From positions 1 through 44,443 of the forward strand of contig DAIDHD010000071.1 of NCBI GenBank assembly GCA_027459765.1: DNA of 44,443 bases, given 5' to 3'. Of this stretch, positions 32,576 through 39,866 are shown in pieces. Positions within the stretch are counted from its first letter, which is position 1; each line of letters opens with the position of its first letter. The DNA comes from Gammaproteobacteria bacterium. GTDB taxonomy: Bacteria > Pseudomonadota > Gammaproteobacteria > Steroidobacterales > Steroidobacteraceae. The translations under genes were made by a program, and so were the position numbers. The notes below the pieces were generated by a model. That model had not been told where the DNA came from, made no database searches, and saw only the letters and a list, made by a program, of their open reading frames with translations.

Positions 32576-34198
32576 TCAGCGCATCGGCGCCGTGGATCCC
32601 GGATCGAGGGCGTGCGGCCCGGCGAGCGAATCACGCGCCGCCGACGCCATTTGCTGCTCGGAGTCGATCACGACCGGCCGCAACAGGATCACCAGTTCGG
32701 AGCGCACGTCGCTGCGCTGCTGGCTCTTGAACAGGTTGCCGACCACCGGCAGGGAGGACAGGCCGGGCAGGCCGTAGTCCTGCGACTGGCGCGTGTTCTG
32801 CATGAGGCCGCCGATCACGACCAATTGCCCGGTCTTGGCCTTGACGATGCTGTCGGACTCGCGGATCTGGCTGAGCGCCAGGGGAAGGTTGTCGGTCTGG
32901 CCGCCAGCGCTGACCTGCTGGTTGTTCTGCGTCACCTGACTGACGGTCGGGTGGATGTGCAGGATGACTTCGCCGTCGGCGGAGATCTGCGGCGTCACGT
33001 CGAGCGCCACGCCCGAGAAGAACGGCGCCAGATTCACGTTCAGGTTAGTCGCCGAGGCGGTGCCTACGACGGTGTTGCTCGACACGCCGGTGACGAAATA
33101 CTGGTCGGATCCGGCCTTGATCACGGCCTTCTGGTTGTTGAGCGTCGACACCCGCGGGCTCGACAGCACGCGCGTCCGGCCCTGGGTCTGCAGAAGCTCG
33201 ATGTAGGCGGCGAAGTCTGCGGTGTTCACCGCGAGTGCGAACGCGCCGCCGAGGGTGTTGGTCACGGTGCTCGCCGCCGGGTTGCTGCCCGGTGACAGCG
33301 TGATTGGGTTGGACGGCTGGTTGAGCAGGCTGCCGGAGTTGAAGCCGTTCTGCGGTCCGGTCGCGAAGCCCCCGTAGGTCTGCGCGCCATTGCGACCGAG
33401 CGCCGCCCAGTTGATCCCGGACTGGAAGGCCTTGGACAGCTGCACCTCGACGATCTTCGCCTCCAGAACCACCTCGCGGGTGGACACGGCCTGGATCTGG
33501 TCGAGAAAGCTCTGCGCATCGCGCAACTCATGGGGGGTTGCGCGGATGGCGACCAGGCCCGACGAGGAATTCACCATCACCATCCGGCCGCCGTCGGTTC
33601 CGACCAGTGCTCGCAGGCTCACCTCGAGGCCGTGCCAGAAGTCCGACGAGGAACGCGTGGAGATGCTGGTGCCGCTGATCTCCTTGACTTGCGTGGACTG
33701 CTTGCCGGCACCTTCCGCGAATACCAGTCCCGGCGGCTCGCTGAGCCCGCCGGAGGGTCCGATACTCGGCATGCCTTGGCCGTTCGCCATCTGCAGGGCG
33801 TTGGCGGCCGCGCCTTGGTCCTCCTGTCCCGATTCCACCCAGGTCCGCGACGTGCCGCGCCGCTCCAGGTCGATGTAGTTGATCTGGAAAATCCGCGTCT
33901 GCAGCGTCTGCCCGGAGATCAGGAACCCGCTCGACATGCGGCGAAAGTCGTATCCGTAGGCGTCGCGGACGGCTTCGAGCACTTCCGGCACGGTGACGTT
34001 CTTCAACTTCAAGGTGATCGTGCCGGAGACCCCGGGCTCGAGCACCACGTTGTAGGGCGTGCCCTCGACCAGCATGTCGAAGAAGCGGCGCGCCGGCGAA
34101 TCGACGACGGCGATGTCGAAGCGTTTCTCTTGCGCGTGCACCACCGCGCTCGAGGCGCACAGCAGCAGGATCAGGAGCCAGTGGCGGGCGGGATGCAT
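32576..34198 (-). CDS. mshL: MshL-like secretin, outer-membrane pilus channel
   Basis: The 540-residue precursor has a signal peptide (cut after VHA, residue 22), an STN/N0 region (about 35-110, with GTITLKLKNVTVPEVLEAV), an N1-type domain and a C-terminal secretin core with VVLEAKIVEVQLS and DVTPQISADGEVILHIHPTV. It should form the multimeric ring through which the pilus passes. It lies between mshK and mshE with 2- and 13-base gaps. Intact by length. Confidence 0.93.
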   Translation of the reverse strand: MHPARHWLLILLLCASSAVVHAQEKRFDIAVVDSPARRFFDMLVEGTPYNVVLEPGVSGTITLKLKNVTVPEVLEAVRDAYGYDFRRMSSGFLISGQTLQTRIFQINYIDLERRGTSRTWVESGQEDQGAAANALQMANGQGMPSIGPSGGLSEPPGLVFAEGAGKQSTQVKEISGTSISTRSSSDFWHGLEVSLRALVGTDGGRMVMVNSSSGLVAIRATPHELRDAQSFLDQIQAVSTREVVLEAKIVEVQLSKAFQSGINWAALGRNGAQTYGGFATGPQNGFNSGSLLNQPSNPITLSPGSNPAASTVTNTLGGAFALAVNTADFAAYIELLQTQGRTRVLSSPRVSTLNNQKAVIKAGSDQYFVTGVSSNTVVGTASATNLNVNLAPFFSGVALDVTPQISADGEVILHIHPTVSQVTQNNQQVSAGGQTDNLPLALSQIRESDSIVKAKTGQLVVIGGLMQNTRQSQDYGLPGLSSLPVVGNLFKSQQRSDVRSELVILLRPVVIDSEQQMASAARDSLAGPHALDPGSTAPMR

Positions 34199-34200
34199 GG

Positions 34201-34566
34201 TCAGTTGTCTCCGGTCGTCGTCCGCGGCGGCGCGGACGAGGGTTTCTTGAAGCCTTCCGCCGGCGGTTCGAGCCGCAGCTCGGCGGTCGATTCGCCGCGC
34301 CGTACGAGCACGCGGTCGTCGAGTATGGCGAGCACGGTGTACGGACCGACCCGATCGCCGACGTGCACCACCGTGTCGTCGAGGATGGCCGAGGGTTGCT
34401 CGCCGAACCGTCGGATGCCGGTCAGTGCGGGCCGTCGCTCGACGGGCGCCGCGGTGTGCGTCACCGGGAGAGGCGGGCGCATCGGATCGCGCGGCGCGTC
34501 GGCGCAGACCCGGCCGGCGACGGCCGACAGCGTCAGAGCGGCGGCGGTGAGCCAGCGGATTCTCAT
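34201..34566 (-). CDS. mshK: MshK-like pilus protein
   Basis: The 121-residue protein has a signal peptide (cut near VCA, residue 22) and a small domain with ALTGIRRFGEQPSAILDD and VGDRVGPYTVLAI, the pattern of MshK/PilP-GspC-like periplasmic proteins. PilP types link the inner-membrane PilN/O pair to the secretin. The ATG at 34566 overlaps the mshJ stop. Short, low-conservation family, so named mainly by synteny. Confidence 0.8.
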   Translation of the reverse strand: MRIRWLTAAALTLSAVAGRVCADAPRDPMRPPLPVTHTAAPVERRPALTGIRRFGEQPSAILDDTVVHVGDRVGPYTVLAILDDRVLVRRGESTAELRLEPPAEGFKKPSSAPPRTTTGDN

Positions 34567-35261
34567 AGATCGATCCAGTCGCGCGACAGGCTGAGGGCGC
34601 CCACGATCAAACGGGCGCGGTTGGTCGGGTACGCGGCACTGGCGAGGTCCAGCCGTCGCCACTGCAGTCGCCAGGGCAGTTGCTCGAGCGAACCCAGGTA
34701 GGCCTCGATGCCGGCATAGTCGCCCTCGACGACGATCTCGACCGGATGCAGGTAGGGGCCCGGATCGAGGTCCGGCGCGGCATCCGCGGTCGCGGCGGGC
34801 GTTGCGGCCTGCGTCTGCGCCTGCGGCGCCCGCGACAGGCTCTCCACCGGCAGGTTGCGCAGGCTGATCAAGCGCAGCCCGTGCTGCCGGTCGAGCATTT
34901 CCCGCAACATGTCGGCGACGCGATCAGGCGCGACATAGTCGCTCGCGAGCGTCCGCAATTGCGCATCGAGCTCCGCGACGCGGCTGCGCAGGGCGCGGTT
35001 GCGGTTCGCGGCTACGACAGTCGGGTCGCTTTGGTCGACGCGGTCGAGCCGCTCGATCGCAGCGAGCTGCGCGTGGAATTCGGCGAGGCGTGCCTGCGCC
35101 GCGCGCGCGCGCCTGTCCAGAGGATCCATCAGCAGCAGCTGCCAGGCGACGTACACCAGGGCGATTGCCGCGGCGAATATGATCCCGCGCTCGCGCAACG
35201 ACAGCGCATCGATGCGCTCCGCGAGAGCCGAGAGTCGCGCCGTCGGTGCCCCCAGGTTCAT
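34563..35261 (-). CDS. mshJ: MshJ/PilO-like inner-membrane protein
   Basis: The 232-residue protein has one N-terminal membrane helix (about 25-43, IIFAAAIALVYVAWQLLLM), then a coiled coil and a ferredoxin-like periplasmic domain, the PilO/GspM plan. It should pair with the PilN-like product of the gene before it. It overlaps both neighbours by 4 bases. Assigned by architecture and position. Confidence 0.83.
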   Translation of the reverse strand: MNLGAPTARLSALAERIDALSLRERGIIFAAAIALVYVAWQLLLMDPLDRRARAAQARLAEFHAQLAAIERLDRVDQSDPTVVAANRNRALRSRVAELDAQLRTLASDYVAPDRVADMLREMLDRQHGLRLISLRNLPVESLSRAPQAQTQAATPAATADAAPDLDPGPYLHPVEIVVEGDYAGIEAYLGSLEQLPWRLQWRRLDLASAAYPTNRARLIVGALSLSRDWIDL

Positions 35262-35917
35262 CGCGGCGGCTCCGCATCGGGCTTGTCCGCGGCGGGCAGC
35301 GCGAGGTCGGGACCCTGGACTTCGAACACCCATTGCGCCGGCGCCGCGTCCGGCGCGGCCCGGCGGATGTCGAGGCGGTCGAGGCGCACGCCGGCGAGCG
35401 CCGATTCGCCGGCGAGCCCGCCGATGAACGACGGCACCAGCGAGGAATCGGTGGTGGCACCGCGCAGAGCGAGCTCGCCGGGTCCCGCTCCCATCGCCAG
35501 CCGGGTCAACCACAATCCCTCGACACCGCGCGCCGCGAGCGCCCGCATCCGGGCCGCGAATCCCGCGTGGATTCCGGGGTCGCCATTCCGGATGGAGCCG
35601 ATCGCCCGCTCGCGGGCGTCGATCTGCGCGCTGAGCATCTTCGCCTCGGCGTCGAGCTGCGCGAGGCTGCGGCCGGGGCGAACCGAGGCACTGGCCCTGC
35701 CCGCCAGTTCCAGAGCGTTGTCCTGCTGCCGCTGCAGTGCCTCGAGCGAGCGCTCGACACGGCGGGCGCGGGCGCCGGCGAATGCGGCCATGCCTGCCAA
35801 CGCCACCGCAAACACCAGGATGGCGACCGCCATGGCGCGCGCCGAGAACAACCGGCGTTGCGCTCCGAAGATCGGCTGGTGCAGGTTGACCTGCTGTTCG
35901 AGGAGGACGCTGCTCAT
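35258..35917 (-). CDS. PilN-like pilus assembly protein (second mshI gene)
   Basis: The 219-residue protein opens with VNLHQPIF, the PilN signature for contacting PilM (INLLP in relatives), then a membrane helix (about 25-45), a coiled coil and a PilN/GspL-C-like periplasmic domain. I used the ATG at 35917, which overlaps the mshI stop by ATGA. It corresponds to the C-terminal part of MshI/PilN in related loci. Confidence 0.83.
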   Translation of the reverse strand: MSSVLLEQQVNLHQPIFGAQRRLFSARAMAVAILVFAVALAGMAAFAGARARRVERSLEALQRQQDNALELAGRASASVRPGRSLAQLDAEAKMLSAQIDARERAIGSIRNGDPGIHAGFAARMRALAARGVEGLWLTRLAMGAGPGELALRGATTDSSLVPSFIGGLAGESALAGVRLDRLDIRRAAPDAAPAQWVFEVQGPDLALPAADKPDAEPPR

Positions 35918-36834
35918 AGCGTGCGTTGCTGCCGGCGCATGGCGGCGCCGACGGCGAGGATGCAATCGTCCTGCAGGACGGGATCGATCGGCGTGCTGCA
36001 GACGAACGTCCGGTTAAGGTCGATGGACTCGACTTTGAGCCCACTGTCCGCGTGCAGCCGCTCGGTGAGCTCGCGCGCGGCGTCCGTACAGCTCGATATG
36101 GCCACGCGCGTGATCGGCGGCTGGTCGAAGTGACGCTCGTAGTAGTCGAGGGATCGCTGCAATTCCAGTGCGATGGCGCCGGGGTCGGGCGCCGGATCCG
36201 CGCCGGGCGAGGCGCGCATTGCCATCTGGCGCGACAGGTAGAACGTGCGGCCGCGAACCAGCACGATGGTGGCCGCCCGCTCCACCACGTGCAGCATCGC
36301 TATGCCGGCCGTGCTATCGGGAAGCGCGGCTGCCAGGTTCCGCAGGCACAGCTCCGGCACGTCGACCACGTCGAAGTCGGGCACGCCGGCGAGCCCGGCG
36401 GCGTGCCGCGCGACCGTCTCACGGCGCGCGGCGACCGCGTACAGCGTTCGCCCCTGTCCGCCCCGATTCTGCGGCGGCAGGTCGAACACGTCGATCACGG
36501 CGTCCTCGACCCGAAAATCGATGATCTCCTTCAGCCGCCAGCGCATGGCGGCGCGCAGTTCCGCGGGCGGCACGTCCGGCGCCTCCACCAGCGCGAGGCG
36601 ATAGTCCTCCGGCTGCAGCACCGTGCTCAAGGGCAGGCGGGGCATGCGTGCGGCGCGCAGGGCGGCGGCCACGGCCTCCTGGCCTCGCGCGGGATCGAGC
36701 GGCAAGCGCTCGCAGCGCTCGACGGACACCGTGTCACGAGTGCGGCGCACTACGGCGAGCGCGACATGGTCGCCCTTGAGGGCAATACCTATCCGTCCTC
36801 CGTCCTCGGTGGTCTTCCTGGCCAATCCAAACAT
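35914..36834 (-). CDS. mshI: MshI/PilM-like actin-fold pilus assembly protein
   Basis: The 306-residue protein begins MFGLARKTTEDGGRIGIALKG, the MshI N-terminus, and has the actin-like PilM fold; no membrane segment is visible. It is the first gene of the msh operon on the - strand, all of which is head-to-tail to 23930. The frame continues upstream but the ATG at 36834 matches family length. Cytoplasmic partner of the PilN-like protein. Confidence 0.88.
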   Translation of the reverse strand: MFGLARKTTEDGGRIGIALKGDHVALAVVRRTRDTVSVERCERLPLDPARGQEAVAAALRAARMPRLPLSTVLQPEDYRLALVEAPDVPPAELRAAMRWRLKEIIDFRVEDAVIDVFDLPPQNRGGQGRTLYAVAARRETVARHAAGLAGVPDFDVVDVPELCLRNLAAALPDSTAGIAMLHVVERAATIVLVRGRTFYLSRQMAMRASPGADPAPDPGAIALELQRSLDYYERHFDQPPITRVAISSCTDAARELTERLHADSGLKVESIDLNRTFVCSTPIDPVLQDDCILAVGAAMRRQQRTL

Positions 36835-37004
36835 GCGACGCTCCGTACCGATCCGGGCGAGTCCGGTCGCCCGTTGCGCCTCATTTAACGGAAGACGGTC
36901 GGAAAACTTGATTGCGTCGTGGTGTGTACGGGCGGTTTTTCCGCTCGATTGTGATCCGGATCCCGCGTGTTGCGGCGCAAAAATGCCGCTCACCCGGCGC
37001 GCCG
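36835..37004 (-). promoter_or_regulatory. Leader region of the msh pilus operon
   Basis: The 170-base gap contains GGGCGA-CCGGAC-TCGCCC (about 36853-36870) and GCGGC-N8-GCCGC (about 36972-36989) hairpins. The second may end the GFA transcript, but its T-run lies in the loop. No clear promoter boxes stood out. Confidence 0.3.
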
Positions 37005-37415
37005 TCAGGTCGTACCGGCCTCGTGCGCAGCCCAGGCGGCGCGTCCCCGTTCCCAGTTACGGCCGTCGAACGGCACGATCGTCAGCGAGGTGATCGTGGC
37101 CGAGTCGACGCAGCGCACGTTGACGCTGATCCCGTCGGGGTGCGATCGGGGAACGTAGAACGACTTGACGCCGCAAATCCGGCAGAAGCGGTGCCGGGCA
37201 ACACCGGTGTTGAAAGTGTAGGTGGCCAGGAACTCGTCGCCGTGGATCAGCCGGAAGCTGGCCGCGGGAACGATGAGGTGCAGATAGCCGGATTTGGAGC
37301 AGATGGAGCAGTCGCACTCCGCCGCCTCGACCGCCGCCGGCGCGAGAACCTCGAAGCGTACCCGCCCGCAGTGGCAGCCGCCGCGATGGACTACGACGTC
37401 GCTCGCGGCGCCCAT
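37005..37415 (-). CDS. GFA/CENP-V-family zinc protein
   Basis: The 136-residue protein has the CHCG, CDCSIC and CRICG motifs that bind two zincs in the GFA (glutathione-dependent formaldehyde-activating) fold. The family name reflects an activity shown for one Paracoccus member; most members are uncharacterised. The ATG at 37415 lies 4 bases after the dsbA stop, so it shares that operon. Soluble, cytoplasmic. The link to formaldehyde from amine oxidation is tempting but unproven. Confidence 0.85.
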   Translation of the reverse strand: MGAASDVVVHRGGCHCGRVRFEVLAPAAVEAAECDCSICSKSGYLHLIVPAASFRLIHGDEFLATYTFNTGVARHRFCRICGVKSFYVPRSHPDGISVNVRCVDSATITSLTIVPFDGRNWERGRAAWAAHEAGTT

Positions 37416-37419
37416 TCGC

Positions 37420-38328
37420 TCAGCGTTTGTGTTCCTGCGCCGCGAGGTCATCGACCAGCGCGAGCAGCCGTTCCGGTCCCTTGGCCGAGGCGACGTCGGC
37501 GACGTACTTGCCGTTGACCACGAACGTCGGCACCCCTTCGACCCGGTAGCGCAGGCCGAGCTGCTCAGCCCGCTGCAGCGCCGTCTCCACGTCGAACGAG
37601 TGGAATGCCTTGTCGTAGGTCTCGTCGCTGATGCCGAAGTGGCGCAGGAAGACGGCCTGCACGTGCTCGTCGCCGGCGAGATTGCTCGGATCCGGCGCCA
37701 CCAGCGGATCGCCGTTGACGTGGATCTCGCGAAAGATTTCCGTGTGCAGCTGATCGATCTTGCCGAGGCTTTGTACCGCGTAGTACAGCCGTGCGGTGGC
37801 CCGGTGGGTGTCCTGCCACATTACCGGCACGCGCACGAAGGTGACGTACGAGGGCTTGGTCTTCTTCCACGACTCGATCAGCGGATCGAGCGCGTAGCAG
37901 TGCGGACAGCCATACCAGAAGAACTCGAGCACCTCGACCTGGCCGGCGGGCACCGAAGTCGGCTGCGCCGGCACGATGCGGGTGTAGTTCACGCCTTCCT
38001 GCCACGGCGATTGGGCGGGCGTCGCCGCCGCGGCCGTGCTGGTCGTCGCCGCGATGGTCGATGCCACCGCCGCGAGCATCGGATTACGGGCGGCGGTGTC
38101 ACCCGGGGCGTCGTCGCCCTTGTCGCCCGTTTCGGCATCGCTGCGCGCGAGTCTGGCGACGTCCGCGGCCGCCTTGTCGTTGGCGCTCGCCGGTCGCGCG
38201 GCCTTGATCGTGCCGGTCACCCGTGCCCCGCCGCCGTCGACGGACGCGCCGGGCTCCGCTTGGCGGCCGCAGGCGGCCACGATCAGGCACAGCCCCAGCC
38301 ACGCGGTGCGCGCAGCGGAGAGTCGCAT
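37420..38328 (-). CDS. dsbA: DsbA-like thiol:disulfide oxidoreductase, probable lipoprotein
   Basis: The 302-residue precursor carries the DsbA active site CPHC (141-144) in FFWYGCPHCYALDP, an all-helical insertion and the cis-Pro loop GVPTFVV. It puts disulfides into exported proteins. The N-terminus ends in VAAC (Cys20), a lipobox, and is followed by a low-complexity Ala/Asp-rich region of about 90 residues, so the enzyme is probably tethered to a membrane. Usual DsbA proteins are about 200 residues. The start shares bases with the cytochrome c4 stop (TGATG). Confidence 0.9.
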   Translation of the reverse strand: MRLSAARTAWLGLCLIVAACGRQAEPGASVDGGGARVTGTIKAARPASANDKAAADVARLARSDAETGDKGDDAPGDTAARNPMLAAVASTIAATTSTAAAATPAQSPWQEGVNYTRIVPAQPTSVPAGQVEVLEFFWYGCPHCYALDPLIESWKKTKPSYVTFVRVPVMWQDTHRATARLYYAVQSLGKIDQLHTEIFREIHVNGDPLVAPDPSNLAGDEHVQAVFLRHFGISDETYDKAFHSFDVETALQRAEQLGLRYRVEGVPTFVVNGKYVADVASAKGPERLLALVDDLAAQEHKR

Positions 38329-38957
38329 CAGCGCATGCCCTGTACGTACGAGGCCACGTCGCGCATCTGCTCCTGGCTCAGCCGCTTGGCGATGGTCTGC
38401 ATGATGCCGTTGGGCCCGGTGCCGCGGGCGCCGGATGCGTAGTCGGTGAGCTGTTTCATCACGTACACCGAGTGCTGCCCGCGCAGCGCGGGAAACTTCG
38501 CCGGCTCGTTGCCGGCCCCGGTCGGTCCGTGGCACGCCATGCAGGCGGGGATGCCGTGCGCCGCATCGCCACCGCGATACAGCTTCTCTCCGGCCTTCCA
38601 GTAGGTCGGATCCGCTTCCAGGCCGGTGTTCTTCTGCGAGTCGAAGTAGGCCGCGAGGTCGGCCATGTCCTGCGGACTCAGCGCCATGGCGTTCGGCATC
38701 ATGATCGGATTCTGCCGCTTGCCTTCCTTGAAGTTCTTCAACTGCTCGGCGATGTAGCCCGCGCCGAGGCCGGCGAGGCTCGGCCACTCCGGATTCACGC
38801 TGTTGCCGTTGGCGCCGTGACAGGCCTGGCACACGACCGATTTGGTCGCGCCGGCCTGGGCGTCGCCAACGGGGATGGCCGCAGTTGCGGCCGGCATGGC
38901 CGCGTTGCCGACGAGTCCGCCCGAGATGAGAGCCGCAATAATCCACACGCGCTTCAT
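38328..38957 (-). CDS. Cytochrome c4, diheme
   Basis: The 209-residue precursor has a signal peptide ending at ATAA (about residue 26) and two heme motifs, CQACH and CMACH, in two similar halves (GANGNS...YWKAGEKLYRGG... and GPTGAGNEPAKFPALRGQ). Cytochrome c4 carries electrons from the bc1 complex to terminal oxidases and is common in gammaproteobacteria. ATG at 38957; divergent from engB and first of the c4-dsbA-GFA operon. Other starts upstream lack support. Confidence 0.93.
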   Translation of the reverse strand: MKRVWIIAALISGGLVGNAAMPAATAAIPVGDAQAGATKSVVCQACHGANGNSVNPEWPSLAGLGAGYIAEQLKNFKEGKRQNPIMMPNAMALSPQDMADLAAYFDSQKNTGLEADPTYWKAGEKLYRGGDAAHGIPACMACHGPTGAGNEPAKFPALRGQHSVYVMKQLTDYASGARGTGPNGIMQTIAKRLSQEQMRDVASYVQGMR

Positions 38958-39052
38958 GATCGCCTTTGCCCCGTGAGCTGAATGTGACCTTCGGAAAGGC
39001 CGTAAATTGTACACTACAGGCAATCCACTGCGTCCAAGTGGCGGCTGCCCGC

Positions 39053-39649
39053 GTGTTTCCCAACGTGAAATTTCTGACAAGTGCCGCGGAGGCGCGCCAG
39101 CTCACGCCTGACGTGGGGCGCGAGATCGCCTTTGCCGGCCGCTCGAACGCCGGCAAATCGACTGCGATCAACGCCATCACGGGCCGCTCCGGCCTCGCCC
39201 GGGTGAGTCGCACCCCGGGACGGACGCAGCTCATCAATTTCTTCGAGGTCGGGGCCGGCGAGCGTCTGGTGGATCTTCCGGGTTACGGCTATGCCAAGGT
39301 GCCCGACAAGGTGCGAGCGCGCTGGACGGCGCTGCTCGAAAGGTATTTCGAGGAACGCACATCGCTCGTCGGGCTCGTGCTCATCGTCGACGGGCGTCGC
39401 GGACTCAAGGAACAGGACGTGATCATGCTGGAGTGGGCGTTGCGCCGCGGCCGGCGCGTCCACGTGCTGCTCACCAAGGCCGACAAGCTGACCCGCAGCG
39501 AGGCCGATCGCGTGTTGCGCGACACCCGCGGCGCCTGCGGGGATTCCGGTGTGACGGTGCAGCTTTTCTCCGCGCACGCCAAGCAGGGCGTCGAAGAGGC
39601 CCGCGGGCTCATCGCGGAGTGGCTTGCGCTCGATCACGGGATGAATTAA
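39053..39649 (+). CDS. engB: EngB/YihA ribosome biogenesis GTPase
   Basis: About 198 residues. G1 GRSNAGKST, G3 DLPGYG, G4 TKADK and a G5 SA are present and well spaced, so the GTPase is intact. It helps assemble the 50S subunit. The N-terminus is uncertain: GTG at 39053 or 39065 would give the usual length, while an ATG at 38966 reaches into the divergent promoter. The stop TAA at 39647-39649 lies in the A-run that is the U-tail of the small RNA terminator read on the other strand. Confidence 0.93.
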   Translation: MFPNVKFLTSAAEARQLTPDVGREIAFAGRSNAGKSTAINAITGRSGLARVSRTPGRTQLINFFEVGAGERLVDLPGYGYAKVPDKVRARWTALLERYFEERTSLVGLVLIVDGRRGLKEQDVIMLEWALRRGRRVHVLLTKADKLTRSEADRVLRDTRGACGDSGVTVQLFSAHAKQGVEEARGLIAEWLALDHGMN

Positions 39650-39762
39650 AAAGTCCCCGGTGGTCGCTTGGCAGCAGCCACCGGGGAAGACCAACCCGGC
39701 ATGGGGATGACAAACCGGGTCTTCCCGCTCAGGGAGAAGAGCGGGGAGCATCGGATGCTCGT
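39648..39762 (-). ncRNA. Predicted ErsA/Spot 42-position small RNA between polA and engB
   Basis: On the - strand, a sigma-E-type promoter at 39794-39767 would start an RNA near 39762. It would fold as GAGCAT-CCG-ATGCTC, then CCCGCTC-TTCTCCCT-GAGCGGG, whose CU-rich loop could pair with Shine-Dalgarno sequences, then a long GGGAAGACC-type stem. It would end in the strong terminator at 39686-39655 with a T5 tail, giving about 115 nt. Location is that of spf (Spot 42) in E. coli and ErsA in Pseudomonas, between polA and engB. Sequence similarity to either was not tested. Confidence 0.65.
39655..39686 (-). terminator. Intrinsic terminator, polA/small RNA direction
   Basis: CCCCGGTGG (39655-39663) and CCACCGGGG (39678-39686) form a perfect 9-bp stem with a 14-base loop. 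On the - strand it is followed by ACTTTTT, a true U-tract (A-run 39648-39652 on +). It ends the leftward transcript, and the tail overlaps the engB stop codon. Confidence 0.85.
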
Positions 39763-39766
39763 TAGG

Positions 39767-39794
39767 TTAGATGGGGGTGGTGACGGAAAGTTCC
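39767..39794 (-). promoter_or_regulatory. Sigma-E/AlgU-type promoter for the small RNA
   Basis: Reading the - strand, GGAACTT (39794-39788) and TCTAA (39771-39767) are separated by exactly 16 bases. This fits the extracytoplasmic-stress consensus GGAACTT-N16-TCTnA for sigma-E/AlgU. It is located between the polA stop (39867) and the predicted RNA. Confidence 0.7.
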
Positions 39795-39829
39795 ACCCCT
39801 TCGTCGAGCTTTTTTGCGGCGGCGCTGCG

Positions 39830-39856
39830 GCGAGATTGGAATCGGCTTAATCTCGC
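39830..39856. other. Hairpin just after polA
   Basis: GCGAGATT (39830-39837) and AATCTCGC (39849-39856) form a perfect 8-bp stem with an 11-base loop, 10 bases past the polA stop. No U-tract follows. It may protect the polA mRNA 3' end. Confidence 0.4.
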
Positions 39857-39866
39857 GTGCCGTGAG

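Noticed and set aside
39648..39762. Naming the small RNA Spot 42 (spf)
   Set aside because: Only position is shared; the sigma-E-type promoter fits ErsA better, and no sequence comparison was possible.
39773..39815. + strand terminator for engB (GGGGTGG/CCACCCC, then T6)
   Set aside because: The T-run starts 10 bases after the stem, too far for a standard intrinsic terminator; the stem also overlaps the small RNA promoter.
39668..39850. A 60-codon + strand open frame between engB and polA
   Set aside because: It lies in a region full of stem-loops and has no ribosome site; the small RNA reading on the other strand explains the structure.
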